From CAYOSU01 sp964541255 (GTDB taxonomy: Bacteria > Bacillota > Clostridia > Christensenellales > CAMQZB01), in the NCBI GenBank assembly GCA_964541255.1, contig CAZIPL010000013.1, forward strand, positions 1-32,066: a DNA stretch of 32,066 bases, read 5' to 3'. A model generated the notes under the pieces. That model was not told where the DNA came from. It did not search any database and worked only from the letters and a program-made list of their open reading frames with translations. A program made the position numbers and the translations under genes. This document shows, piece by piece, positions 8,198-16,655 of this stretch; position 1 is the first letter of the stretch; the number at the start of each line of letters is the position of its first letter.

Positions 8198-9427
8198 TTA
8201 AATTACGAAATTGCCGTCTTTCATAACAAGGAGTTTCTCTCCGTTTGAAAGCGTTGCTTCAACTTCAAGATCATTTGTTCCCACCATGAAATCAACGTGT
8301 TCTAAGCTCGAGTTAAGACCGTGCTTGATAAGCTCTTCTTTGGAAAGCGTTTCGCTTGATTTGCAGCAGGTCGGATAACCGTTTCCGAAAGCGAAGTGAC
8401 AAGAAGCGTTTTCGTCGAAAAGCGTTTCATAGAAAAGCGTTTTCATATTGGAAATGGGGGAGTCGTATTGAACCAAAGCTATTTCTCCAAGATAATGCGA
8501 GCCTTCGTCCGTCTCGATGATGTTCCTCAAGAACGCTTCGCCTTTTTCTGCATGGAAATCGACTATTCTGCCGTTTTCGAATTTAAGCCAGAAATCGTCG
8601 ATAATATTTCCGCTGTTGCAAAGGGGAAGAGCGGAATAAAGAATTCCGTTGATGTTGTTTCTGTCGGGTGCGGAGAAAATCTCTTCGGTTGGGAGGTTTG
8701 CCATAAACATAACGCCGTTCTTATCGGGCTCGTCGGCTGTAAGCCAAACGGAGTCGGGCATCATTCCGACGGTAAGATCCGTGCCGCGGGAGTTTTTGTA
8801 GTGCATGGAAACTATTCCCGAATTGTTGAGAATGTCCGCACGTCTCTTTCCGTTTTCGGAGAATTGCTTCCATTCTGCGATAGGATCTTCTTTGTTAAGT
8901 CTCATTGCCGAGCAAATCATATCCCAAAGTTTTTCCATTCCGTCGTTTTCGGAAAGCTCGGGGAACATTTTCTTTGCCCATGCTTTTTCGGGATAAGCGC
9001 AAACGCACCAACGTACTTTGTTTCCCGACGTTGCTTCGGAAAACGGTCTATACGCCTTGCGGCTTGCCAAATTATAGCCCTTTACCTTTTCGGGATCTAT
9101 TCCGTCGTATGCGTCGGGGTTTTCGCTGACGATAGCGATATAAGAAACGTCCTTATCGGCGAAGTAGTTTCTGCTGTCTTTTTCGTAATCGAAAATCTCC
9201 GTCAAAGTGTTTATGTCTTCGTTTTCGAAACGCATACGCGATAATTCGGGATCGAGCCAGTTTATAATAACTCTTTTAGCTCCCATTTCATAAGCTTTTT
9301 TTGCCATAACGTGAGCAAGCTCTTGCGTATGAAGAGGGGCTCTTATTACGAGCATCTGGTCTTTTGTGAGGTTTACGCCGATTTTAAGAACGACGTCTGC
9401 AAATTTGTTTATTCTTACGCTGTCCAT
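8198..9427 (-). CDS. M29 family aminopeptidase (PepS/AmpS type)
   Basis: The 409-residue enzyme is a cytoplasmic dimetal aminopeptidase. The M29 metal and catalytic residues are all visible at nearly the positions known from the Thermus enzyme: Glu249 in LPTEEIFSAPD, Glu315 in YLGEIALV, His344 in ASCHFAFG, Tyr351 in GNGYP, His377 and Asp379 in EHVDFMVG. The length is the family norm. AAGGAG precedes the ATG at 9427. It is a single-gene transcript between its promoter (9487-9515) and the terminator at 8151-8180. Family assignment is very secure. Confidence 0.95.
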   Translation of the reverse strand: MDSVRINKFADVVLKIGVNLTKDQMLVIRAPLHTQELAHVMAKKAYEMGAKRVIINWLDPELSRMRFENEDINTLTEIFDYEKDSRNYFADKDVSYIAIVSENPDAYDGIDPEKVKGYNLASRKAYRPFSEATSGNKVRWCVCAYPEKAWAKKMFPELSENDGMEKLWDMICSAMRLNKEDPIAEWKQFSENGKRRADILNNSGIVSMHYKNSRGTDLTVGMMPDSVWLTADEPDKNGVMFMANLPTEEIFSAPDRNNINGILYSALPLCNSGNIIDDFWLKFENGRIVDFHAEKGEAFLRNIIETDEGSHYLGEIALVQYDSPISNMKTLFYETLFDENASCHFAFGNGYPTCCKSSETLSKEELIKHGLNSSLEHVDFMVGTNDLEVEATLSNGEKLLVMKDGNFVI

Positions 9428-9486
9428 AAAGGTCTCCTTTTTGTCTTTAAGTTAAAATCGAACGAGTATTCGTCGCGATATGGATA

Positions 9487-9515
9487 AGTATACAAGATAA
9501 TCTTTTGTTTTGCAA
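9487..9515 (-). promoter_or_regulatory. Promoter of the M29 aminopeptidase gene
   Basis: Minus strand: TTGCAA (9515-9510), 17-base spacer, TATACT (9492-9487), about 60 bases before the start codon. The -35 lies inside a perfect 20-bp palindrome at 9503-9522. Confidence 0.7.
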
Positions 9516-9522
9516 AACAAAA
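9503..9522. promoter_or_regulatory. Perfect 20-bp palindrome over the -35 box
   Basis: TTTTGTTTTGCAAAACAAAA reads identically on both strands and covers the -35 of the aminopeptidase promoter. It could be an operator. A low-complexity coincidence is possible given its A/T composition. Confidence 0.4.
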
Positions 9523-9657
9523 AGCCGTAGTTTTGTTTTTATGATAAGAAAAAAGTCCTATCTTTACTTATAAAACTTAAAAAGCCGCGGTTTCGAAAAG
9601 AATGTATCCGTCAAGACGGAAAGCGTTAAATTATATAAAACAAAATAAAATTAATTA

Positions 9658-9686
9658 TTGCAATGTCGCAAGCTTTGTGATAAAAT
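9658..9686 (+). promoter_or_regulatory. Extended -10 promoter of the GH20 gene
   Basis: TTGCAA (9658-9663), 17-base spacer ending in TGA, TAAAAT (9681-9686). The TGn extension supports the call. The start codon at 9721 lies about 28 bases past the expected transcription start. Confidence 0.65.
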
Positions 9687-9720
9687 AGAAAGAAATATTC
9701 GATATACGGAGGACGGAAAA

Positions 9721-11232
9721 ATGATCCCTGAAGCTAAAAAAAGCGTATTGAGCGATTCCAAGGTATATGTTGGAAAGCTTGTTTTGAAAGAAAGTGAGTT
9801 TGAAAACGTCGAAAAAACTCTCGACATAATAAACGGCAGTCTTTTTGGCGAAAACGAGCTTGCCGTTAAAATAAAAAAACTTGACGGCGAAAAGGAAAGC
9901 TACACTCTTTCCGTGAACTTTGATAGGGTTGAGGTGAAAGCAACCGAAAAAGGGGTGTACGACGCGTTGTCAACGCTGTTTAATCTCGTTAAAAACGATG
10001 ACGGAAAAACGTATATAAACGAGTGCGAAATAGAGGACGAGGCGAGATTTTTGTATCGCGGCTTTATGCTCGACGTAGCAAGACATTTCCAGACCGTCGA
10101 TACCGTAAAGAAAGTTATCGATATGCTTTTCAAATTGAAGCTTAACGTTTTCCATTGGCATTTGTCCGACGACCAAGGTTTCCGTATCGCGCTTCCGGGG
10201 TATGAAAGAATTGCCGAAAAAGGATCGAAGAGAAATTGCTCGTTTGTCGGGGGCTTCAAAAACGCTCATTCAGACAACACTCCTCACAGCGGAATTTATT
10301 CTATCGAAGAGATAAAGGACGTTTTGCAATATGCAAAGGCTCGCGGAATTAAAGTTATTCCCGAAATAGACCTCCCCGGTCATTTTTCCGCGGTTTTGGC
10401 GTCTCATCCCGAATACACTTGCGAGGGTAAGGAGTTTGACGTCCCCGGTCATTACGGCGTTTTGGAAAATATTTTGTGCTTAGGTAATGACGAAGCGAGA
10501 GAGTTTGCAAAAGGCTTGCTCTTGTCGGTCGCTAAATTGTTCGACACCGACATTATGCATATCGGCTTTGACGAAATCAAGACGGACAAGCTCAAAAACT
10601 GCCCCAAATGTCAAGCGAGAAAGAAAGAATTGGGACTCAAAAACGAGCGTCAGCTTATTGGCGCGTTCAGAGAAGAGGTTAGAGACTTCTTGGGCGAAAA
10701 CGGCGTAAGAATCATCTGCTGGAACGACGGACTCGATAGCGTAGACGAAAAATCTATCGTTCAGCATTGGATGCCGGGAACAAGCAGAAAGACCGCTAAG
10801 CGCATAAACGACGGACAAAAGACCATAATGTCCGACTTTATGCATTATTATTGCGACTATCCTTATTGCATGACGCCGCTTGACAAGACCTATCATTACA
10901 ATCCCGTTATGAGAAGCGTCAAAAAGCCCGAAAACGTTGTGGGCGTAGAAGCTCCTCTTTGGGCTGAGTGGGTTGAAGGTCCCGATAAGATTTATTTCTA
11001 CGGCGCATACCGTATGGCGGCACTTGCTGAAAGCGCGTGGAACGAGACGAAGCGCCCGTATAAAGCGTTTATCAAGGACTTGCGCGACAACGACGAATAT
11101 TATTTCGGCAAACGCCTCAATATCCCCGACGAGCTTTTGACTCCGCAAAACAGACTCAAAAAGCTCGGTGAGTTTATGGGTAGCGATTGGAATATCGAAC
11201 TCAACGCTTGGAAAGAAGGAAATAAAAACTAA
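9721..11232 (+). CDS. Glycoside hydrolase family 20 beta-N-acetylhexosaminidase
   Basis: The start at 9721 is preferred to 9658 because GGAGGA lies just upstream and 9658 falls in the promoter. The 503-residue protein has a GH20b-like N-terminal domain (about 1-105) and the GH20 barrel: YRGFMLDVARHF, FHWHLSDDQGFRI, and the catalytic Asp284-Glu285 pair in HIGFDEIK (usual HIGGDE, so one Gly is Phe). It removes terminal GlcNAc/GalNAc by substrate-assisted catalysis. No signal peptide is seen, so it acts on oligosaccharides brought into the cytoplasm. It is a single-gene unit with promoter and terminator, and no sugar transporter is next to it. Confidence 0.93.
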   Translation: MIPEAKKSVLSDSKVYVGKLVLKESEFENVEKTLDIINGSLFGENELAVKIKKLDGEKESYTLSVNFDRVEVKATEKGVYDALSTLFNLVKNDDGKTYINECEIEDEARFLYRGFMLDVARHFQTVDTVKKVIDMLFKLKLNVFHWHLSDDQGFRIALPGYERIAEKGSKRNCSFVGGFKNAHSDNTPHSGIYSIEEIKDVLQYAKARGIKVIPEIDLPGHFSAVLASHPEYTCEGKEFDVPGHYGVLENILCLGNDEAREFAKGLLLSVAKLFDTDIMHIGFDEIKTDKLKNCPKCQARKKELGLKNERQLIGAFREEVRDFLGENGVRIICWNDGLDSVDEKSIVQHWMPGTSRKTAKRINDGQKTIMSDFMHYYCDYPYCMTPLDKTYHYNPVMRSVKKPENVVGVEAPLWAEWVEGPDKIYFYGAYRMAALAESAWNETKRPYKAFIKDLRDNDEYYFGKRLNIPDELLTPQNRLKKLGEFMGSDWNIELNAWKEGNKN

Positions 11233-11320
11233 ACGATACTAAGTTACGCTTAAATTACGACAAGCAAAGATTTGAGAAATCACACAGAAACGATTTAGAC
11301 TCAATCGACTGACTGTCGAT

Positions 11321-11369
11321 AGCTGTTCGTTGATAAATATGTAATTGAGTTTCAACTCTATAGGAAATC
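11321..11369 (+). repeat. Degenerate dispersed repeat, copy B
   Basis: Shares the TGATA, AATTGAGTTT and AAATC blocks with copies at 1887-1941 and 11455-11509. This is the most diverged of the three. Confidence 0.35.
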
Positions 11370-11407
11370 AAACCTTTGTTAAATTTAGTATCATAAAAGC
11401 TACAAAA

Positions 11408-11442
11408 AAAGAGCAATCTTTGTTTTTCGAAGATTGCTCTTT
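11408..11442. terminator. Terminator of the GH20 gene
   Basis: AAAGAGCAATCTT (11408-11420) pairs perfectly with AAGATTGCTCTTT (11430-11442). The hairpin is flanked by A-rich sequence upstream and T-rich downstream, so it can work on both strands and may also end the convergent HXXEE operon. Confidence 0.85.
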
Positions 11443-11454
11443 ATATTTTGTTTT

Positions 11455-11509
11455 AGTTATCCATTGATAGTCACCTAATTGAGTTTAATCCAATCGATTT
11501 GCAAATCCG
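11455..11509 (+). repeat. Degenerate dispersed repeat, copy C
   Basis: Best match to copy A (1887-1941): AGTTATCCATTGATAG, then AATTGAGTTTAA-CC, then TGCAAATC. It also contains an internal inverted repeat GAGTTTAA / TTAAACTC extending to about 11519. Confidence 0.4.
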
Positions 11510-11592
11510 AGTTAAACTCGCTCATAACACATAAGTTTTTAGTGAAAAAGTAAATATAAAACTATATTAAAAAACTCATTTTGCGGAAAAAC

Positions 11593-12315
11593 TTATTTAA
11601 TCTCGTAAACGCCCTCGTTTTCGTTATAGATAAGTCCGTAATCCTTTTCGAACTCGTCTGCGTATTTTTCGTAATAGCCTCTGTCGGTGAAAGCGTACGG
11701 GCTGTTTTCGTCGCCGAGAACCATTTCGGGGAGGTTTATGAGGAGAAAGCAAAATCCGAACATCGCGACGATTGCCATAATCCATTGCCTTGGCGTAGCA
11801 CGGTTTTCCTTTTTGAAAAGATGTGCCGCAAGCCCTATCGTGACTGGCAAAAAGCCGAAAAGGGAAGTAACAAGACCGGGGGAATAAAGCGTTTGCATTC
11901 CGTATTTCCCGAAAGTTTGCAAAGAGCTTATTCCGATAACGACGTGTATTACGACCTCGAAAGCGGAAAAGAGCATAACGGCAACGCCCGCGGGTTTTCG
12001 AAATCCCCAGAATTTTAAGACCACGCAACCGAGAATAACTCCGCCGAAGTTCGTTATCATATCGGTAAGCCTATTCATCGGATAACGCGAAAGAATTGTC
12101 GAGCTATGGCTGAAATTATACGAATAATGAAGTCCGCCGGGGAACACCCATTCTTCGATTACGTGAAGCACCAAAACAATGACGGCGAGAGTGCAAAGAA
12201 TATTGATTTTGTCCCACGTTTTGCGATTTTTCCATACTTTGATGCCGAGAAAAATACCGATACCTACCATTACGTAAAGCCAAATCGAAAGCCAAGCGTT
12301 GATAATTGTTTCCAT
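11593..12315 (-). CDS. HXXEE domain integral membrane protein
   Basis: The 240-residue protein has about six hydrophobic segments and the HXXEE signature His51-x-x-Glu54-Glu55 followed by WVFPGG, plus a later EVVIHVVIG and LYSPGLVTSLFGFLP, the other blocks usual for this family. The polar C-terminus (about 205-240) is acidic. The family's biochemical role is unknown; the conserved His/Glu pattern suggests metal or proton chemistry within the membrane. AGGAGG inside the end of the upstream hydrolase gene drives translation, so it is the second gene of a two-gene operon controlled from the divergent promoter at 14226-14259. Confidence 0.85.
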   Translation of the reverse strand: METIINAWLSIWLYVMVGIGIFLGIKVWKNRKTWDKINILCTLAVIVLVLHVIEEWVFPGGLHYSYNFSHSSTILSRYPMNRLTDMITNFGGVILGCVVLKFWGFRKPAGVAVMLFSAFEVVIHVVIGISSLQTFGKYGMQTLYSPGLVTSLFGFLPVTIGLAAHLFKKENRATPRQWIMAIVAMFGFCFLLINLPEMVLGDENSPYAFTDRGYYEKYADEFEKDYGLIYNENEGVYEIK

Positions 12316-12318
12316 GAA

Positions 12319-14178
12319 TTAGTCCTCCTTTTTCGGAATGACGGGCAAGTATAAATAGCTGTCGTATTTTCCGCCCGAATATATGTGATGTCTTCCCTTG
12401 TTGTGATCTTTCGGCATTTCGGCTGTATCTACTTTAGAGCCAGCAAACATTTCTTTGCCACCGATTGTATACATTTCGGGATTTTCGTTCGGCATATAGG
12501 TAAAGCCCTCTTTCGGTAAGTTGATTTTTGCCATTTTAAGCTTAAAAGGTCCCGTCCACATTTTCCTTGTCTTATAGGGCGAAACAGTAACGCGAAGGAT
12601 ATCTCCCTTTTTGAATTGTAATCCCATAGGCCAAATGAGAATGTCTAAGGGGACAATCTCGCCGTTTTTAAGCTTTTGCTCTTTTTTCATTGATTGACGG
12701 GGATTTTCTTCGGTGCTTTTTTCTTCGTCCAATCCCCTTAAAGAAGCTCTAATATATCCCTTTGCCGACATATCCATGCCGGGACCGAGCGAAAATTGAT
12801 AAGGAAGACCGTTTGGGCGGCGTTTTTCTACCGTAACATAAAGATCCATATCATCGTGATCAAGAGCTTCTGCCCAAAGTCTTATCTTCATATAACCGAG
12901 AATTTCCGTATCTTCCGCCATTTTCATATCAAAGCGGATGCCGCTTTTCTTGCGGTCGGAATCGTATTCTAAAAAGCTTTCTTTTGAGACTTCGGTTTCG
13001 CAAAGGCATTTCTTTGCGGTATCGAGATACAATCTTCTATATTTAGTGCGAGGAATGGGGAAGTCATCTTCGACGCGGTCGATAATATCTTTTCCGCCCG
13101 GATTGAGAACGCTGACGCGCACTTTCGGAGTGCTTTCCCAACCGTTTTCTTCGCCTTTTAAGTATCTGTCAAAGAATTGCCGCAGCTCTTCGGTATGCGC
13201 AACGTTATAATAATCGTCCCATTCTCCCGTGTTGTGGATACGTAACCATTTCTCCTTAGACGAAATGCGTCGATAGCCCTCCAAGGTGCCGTAGGTGTGA
13301 ATGGGGTTGGTATAGCTTGCAACGATGTAAGCCGGAATATCGATGTTTTCCAAATCTGCATCTTTATCGTCCCACCAAGCGTTCATGGTGGGTTGCTTGT
13401 TCATCATGGCGATGACGTCTTCGATGCCTCCGTTTTCCGTAGAGGCAAAGGAGTCGGATAGCATTTTAACGAACTCCGGCATCATTACGCCGCCGCGAGT
13501 TGCGATTTCGCGATGACAGTCGGAAAGTCCCTCCCAAGGCGCGATGGCTGCAAGGTGCTTAGGCTTTTGCGCCGCCGTAAACCATTGCGAAATGGCAAGC
13601 CATGAATTGCCGCTCATGCCTACTTTGCCGTTGCTCCAAGGCTCTTTTGCTGCCCATTCGACGATATCCGCGCCGTCTCTGCCGTAGTCGCTTCCGAAAA
13701 ATAAGATTATTCCCTCCGAATTATACGCTCCTCGGACGTCGGGGTTAATGATTACATATCCGTGGTTGCACCAATAGGCAGGATCGGGTCCCTCGAATTT
13801 CTGTAAGCCCGATGTTGCCTCTATGGGAATGCCCGCATGGTTCGGTGTGTCGTCCAACCATTGAGAGCCGATCTCCTTTCCGTAGGGGCTCATTGCTATG
13901 ATTGCAGGATGAGTGGAATCGTCGTTCGGGCGGAAAATATCCGTGTAGATAGTGACGCCGTCTCGTAACTTTATAGGTACGTCACGCTCCAAAATGATGT
14001 CGCAAGGGAGTGGCATATAGCCTTTCAGCCTTATAGAGCCTTTTTTGAGAAGCAATTTCTCTTGTTTGAAGCCCGTATATCTTGCGCAAGGCGAGTTTGT
14101 CGGCAAGGCATTTCTCACGGGAATTTTCATTTCGTTCCCGTTTTTGTCGTGCAAAATTGTATATCTGTTTTCGTTCAT
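12319..14178 (-). CDS. CocE/NonD family hydrolase (S15-type Xaa-Pro dipeptidyl-peptidase fold)
   Basis: The 619-residue protein shows the CocE/NonD layout: an N-terminal alpha/beta hydrolase with RDGVTIYTDIFRP (about 72-84), YVIINPDVRGAYNSEG, nucleophile Ser192 in KVGMSGNSWLA, a helical cap, and a C-terminal jelly-roll (X-Pro_C) from about residue 370. Where family members usually have GW-x-D the sequence reads ASYTN, and the histidine region is HNTGEWDDYYN; this matches a common subfamily as I remember it, so the acid residue may come from elsewhere. Likely an esterase or peptidase of unknown substrate. AGGAGC precedes the ATG. It is first in an operon with the HXXEE protein and is divergent from a TetR regulator. 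Confidence 0.88.
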   Translation of the reverse strand: MNENRYTILHDKNGNEMKIPVRNALPTNSPCARYTGFKQEKLLLKKGSIRLKGYMPLPCDIILERDVPIKLRDGVTIYTDIFRPNDDSTHPAIIAMSPYGKEIGSQWLDDTPNHAGIPIEATSGLQKFEGPDPAYWCNHGYVIINPDVRGAYNSEGIILFFGSDYGRDGADIVEWAAKEPWSNGKVGMSGNSWLAISQWFTAAQKPKHLAAIAPWEGLSDCHREIATRGGVMMPEFVKMLSDSFASTENGGIEDVIAMMNKQPTMNAWWDDKDADLENIDIPAYIVASYTNPIHTYGTLEGYRRISSKEKWLRIHNTGEWDDYYNVAHTEELRQFFDRYLKGEENGWESTPKVRVSVLNPGGKDIIDRVEDDFPIPRTKYRRLYLDTAKKCLCETEVSKESFLEYDSDRKKSGIRFDMKMAEDTEILGYMKIRLWAEALDHDDMDLYVTVEKRRPNGLPYQFSLGPGMDMSAKGYIRASLRGLDEEKSTEENPRQSMKKEQKLKNGEIVPLDILIWPMGLQFKKGDILRVTVSPYKTRKMWTGPFKLKMAKINLPKEGFTYMPNENPEMYTIGGKEMFAGSKVDTAEMPKDHNKGRHHIYSGGKYDSYLYLPVIPKKED

Positions 14179-14225
14179 TTTTTTGCTCCTTTTTGAAAGC
14201 GATTTTATAATAAATTGCTATACGG

Positions 14226-14259
14226 CTATTGTATCAAATCGAATTTTGTGATACAATAG
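14226..14259. promoter_or_regulatory. Symmetric bidirectional promoter/operator between CocE operon and TetR gene
   Basis: CTATTGTATCA (14226-14236) is perfectly inverted as TGATACAATAG (14249-14259) around a 12-base centre. On each strand the repeat supplies TTGTAT, a 17-base spacer and TACAAT (plus: 14229-14234 and 14252-14257; minus: 14256-14251 and 14233-14228). Predicted starts leave leaders of about 40 bases to both genes. The neighbouring TetR protein is the obvious candidate to bind it. Confidence 0.8.
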
Positions 14260-14303
14260 TTCCGCAACTACTATTTTTCGTTTCGAAACAGGAGGGCGAA
14301 AAG

Positions 14304-14864
14304 ATGTATCATATCTCAAAGGACAAGCGAGCGGAAAGATCCGCCCAAAAGATAGGGGACGGACTTTTGGCGTGCTTAAGCAAAAAAGAATTTGCCGAAA
14401 TTACGGTGACGGACGTTCAGAATAAGGCTGCGGTCGGACGTGCGACGTTTTATCGCTTGTTCGATAATCTTGCCGACGTGCTGTCGTATTTATGCGACGA
14501 GGTTTTCGAAAAGGCACAGGAGCAATATAAAAAATCTTCGCCTAATGATACGGCGCAATCGACGTTGATGTTTATAAAAATCTGGATGGAAAACAAGGTT
14601 CTTCTGAAAGCGATAATCGATTGCAACCGCACGGATTTTATTTTCAGCTCCCATATGAAATATCTGCCTATTCAAAAAGAAATGCTTTTTTCAAAGGAAA
14701 ACATCGACGAAACGCAAATGACTTACCTTATGACGATTTTCACCGCATGTACGGCGGCGACGTTGACGGCGTGGCTAAAAAACGGCGGCAAAGAAAGCGC
14801 GGAACAAATACACAAAAGAATAAAAGAATGCTTCTTTGTCCTCAACGAAATCTATTCTCGCTAA
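14304..14864 (+). CDS. TetR/AcrR family transcriptional regulator
   Basis: The 186-residue protein starts at 14304, seven bases after GGAGGG; a longer frame from 14229 would begin inside the promoter and is rejected. The N-terminal HTH (about 12-60) contains ITVTDVQNKAAVGRATFYRL, the TetR signature. The C-terminal half contains TTWL-like segments (TACTAATLTAWLKNGGKESAEQ, seen here as AATLTAWLKNGG) typical of the DhaS/TetR_C group. It is divergent from the CocE-HXXEE operon and shares its palindromic promoter, so autoregulation plus control of that operon is likely. Ligand unknown. Confidence 0.92.
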   Translation: MYHISKDKRAERSAQKIGDGLLACLSKKEFAEITVTDVQNKAAVGRATFYRLFDNLADVLSYLCDEVFEKAQEQYKKSSPNDTAQSTLMFIKIWMENKVLLKAIIDCNRTDFIFSSHMKYLPIQKEMLFSKENIDETQMTYLMTIFTACTAATLTAWLKNGGKESAEQIHKRIKECFFVLNEIYSR

Positions 14865-14899
14865 CAATCGTATGTTCGCGAGCTTATTTATACAAAAAA

Positions 14900-14928
14900 A
14901 CGAACGCAACCGAAATGATTGCGTTCGT
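14900..14928. terminator. Terminator between TetR gene and glyQS
   Basis: ACGAACGCAA (14900-14909) pairs perfectly with TTGCGTTCGT (14919-14928). Seven A upstream (14894-14900) give the minus strand a perfect U-tract, making this a strong glyQS terminator. Plus-strand termination of the TetR gene is weaker. Confidence 0.85.
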
Positions 14929-15041
14929 GATTATTAAATTGAAATCTCAAAAAACACTGTTTTTGATTATCTCTTGAAATACAACAATTCAAATCTCGCT
15001 CTTCGTTTGAAAAGAGAGGATTATCATTGATAATTTCGAGA

Positions 15042-16436
15042 TTAAAACTCCATTGCTTTTTCGACGTATTCTCTGATGTCGGAAATCTTTATACGTTCCT
15101 GAGCCATAGTGTCGCGGTTTCTGATCGTGACGGTTTCGTCTTCCAACGTATCGAAGTCGATGGTAACCGCAAAGGGCGTTCCGATTTCGTCTTCTCTTCT
15201 ATAACGCTTACCGATAGAGCCTGCTTCGTCGTAATCACACATAAAGTATTTGGAAAGCTCCGAATAAACCTCTCTTGCCTTGTCGCCGAGTTTCTTCTGC
15301 AAGGGAAGAACGGCAACCTTGAAAGGTGCGAGAGCGGGGTGGAGGTGCATAACGACTCTCGTATCGCCTCCGTCAAGCGTTTCCTCGTCATAAGCTTCCG
15401 TCAAGAACGCAAGCGTAACTCTGTCTGCGCCTAAGGACGGCTCGATAACGTAAGGAACGTAATGCTCGTTTGTTTCGGGATCCATATATTCGATGTTCTT
15501 GCCCGACGTTTTAGCGTGGCAAGTGAGGTCGTAATCCGTTCTGTCGGCAATACCCCAAAGCTCGCCGAAGCCGAAAGCGAAGTTATATTCGAAGTCCGTC
15601 GTAGCCTTAGAATAGAACGCAAGCTCTTCTTGCTCGTGGTCGCGGAGTCTGAGATTTTCTTTCTTGATTCCGAGATTATAAAGCCAATTCGCGCAATAGT
15701 CTTTCCAATAAGCAAACCATTCGAGGTCGGTATTGGGCTTGCAGAAGAATTCAAGCTCCATTTGCTCGAACTCGCGGATACGGAAAATGAAGTTTCCGGG
15801 GGTGATTTCGTTTCTGAAAGATTTACCTACCTGTGCAACGCCGAAAGGAAGTTTCTTTCTCATCGAACGCTGAACGTTGAGGAAGTTCACGAAAATACCC
15901 TGAGCCGTTTCGGGACGAAGATAAATCGTCGCTGCGGTGTCTTCGTTTACGCCTTGGAAGGTCTTGAACATAAGGTTGAATTTTCTTATCGGCGTGAAGT
16001 CGCATTTGCCGCAAACGGGGCATACGATGTTATGCTCGACGATATATTCATACATTTTTTCGTTAGACCAACCTGCGACCTCTTCGACGCAGTCGTGCTT
16101 TTGCATATATTTTTCGATAAGGTCGTCTGCACGGTGTCTTGCCTTGCAGGACTTGCAGTCCATAAGGGGATCGTTGAAGTTAGAAATATGTCCGCTTGCT
16201 TTCCAAACTTCGGGGTTCATCAAGATTGCGCTGTCAAGTCCGACGTTGTAAGGATTTTCCTGAACGAATTTTTTCCACCAAGCTTTCTTTATGTTGTTTT
16301 TAAGCTCTACTCCCAAAGGGCCGTAGTCCCACGAGTTTGCTAGACCGCCGTAGATTTCGCTTCCGGGGAAAATGAAGCCGCGTCTTTTGCAAAGCGCGAC
16401 GAGCTTGTCCATAGTAACTGCTCTTTTTTCAGACAT
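15042..16436 (-). CDS. glyQS: Glycyl-tRNA synthetase, homodimeric type
   Basis: This 464-residue class II synthetase charges tRNA-Gly with glycine. It starts MSEKRAVTMDKLVALCKRRG, followed by FPGSEIYGG and WDYGPLGVELKNN (motif 1 area). Zinc-ligand pairs CKSCK and CPVCGK are present in the insertion. Motif 2 is FRNEITPGNFIFRIREFEQ and motif 3 is EPSLGADRV. The C-terminal anticodon-binding domain begins near residue 355 (LAPFKVAVLPLQKK). The length matches bacterial one-chain enzymes rather than the two-subunit GlyQ/GlyS form. AGGAG precedes the ATG. The leader is short and contains no T-box motif, so regulation by a T-box is not supported. Confidence 0.97.
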   Translation of the reverse strand: MSEKRAVTMDKLVALCKRRGFIFPGSEIYGGLANSWDYGPLGVELKNNIKKAWWKKFVQENPYNVGLDSAILMNPEVWKASGHISNFNDPLMDCKSCKARHRADDLIEKYMQKHDCVEEVAGWSNEKMYEYIVEHNIVCPVCGKCDFTPIRKFNLMFKTFQGVNEDTAATIYLRPETAQGIFVNFLNVQRSMRKKLPFGVAQVGKSFRNEITPGNFIFRIREFEQMELEFFCKPNTDLEWFAYWKDYCANWLYNLGIKKENLRLRDHEQEELAFYSKATTDFEYNFAFGFGELWGIADRTDYDLTCHAKTSGKNIEYMDPETNEHYVPYVIEPSLGADRVTLAFLTEAYDEETLDGGDTRVVMHLHPALAPFKVAVLPLQKKLGDKAREVYSELSKYFMCDYDEAGSIGKRYRREDEIGTPFAVTIDFDTLEDETVTIRNRDTMAQERIKISDIREYVEKAMEF

Positions 16437-16470
16437 TATATTATCTCCTACTCGAATTTATTTCAAGCTT

Positions 16471-16499
16471 AGTATATATTCATTCCGAAAAATAGTCAA
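16471..16499 (-). promoter_or_regulatory. Promoter of glyQS
   Basis: Minus strand: TTGACT (16499-16494), 17-base spacer, TATACT (16476-16471), near consensus, 35 bases before the start codon. It lies directly downstream of a terminator hairpin, so glyQS is an independent unit. Confidence 0.85.
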
Positions 16500-16507
16500 A
16501 CAAAATG

Positions 16508-16535
16508 ATTTGCCCGAGGCTAAACTCGGGCAAAT
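16508..16535. terminator. Terminator hairpin upstream of the glyQS promoter
   Basis: ATTTGCCCGAG (16508-16518) pairs perfectly with CTCGGGCAAAT (16525-16535), 6-nt loop. T-rich sequence follows on both strands, though interrupted. It would insulate glyQS from the Cys-rich gene transcribed in the same direction. Confidence 0.7.
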
Positions 16536-16655
16536 TTCTCTTTGCTTTTGTGCTTAAAAAGAATAAAACGCAAATTAAGACTTCGAAAAACGAAAGTCGG
16601 TTGTTTTTAAAACGCGTTTTGCGACGTTTTATTCAAAATCATATGTAGCTCTTTT

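Larger units (their letters stand above)
11233..11592. other. Gene-free convergent gap with two repeat copies and a terminator
   Basis: No gene is supported. Contents are a small hairpin ATCGAC/GTCGAT (11304-11320), degenerate repeat copies B (11321-11369) and C (11455-11509), and a terminator (11408-11442) between them. Confidence 0.6.

Noticed and set aside
16437..16650. T-box riboswitch upstream of glyQS
   Set aside because: The conserved T-box sequence (AGGGTGG-ACCGCG type) is absent on the minus strand, and a near-consensus promoter lies only 35 bases before the start codon.
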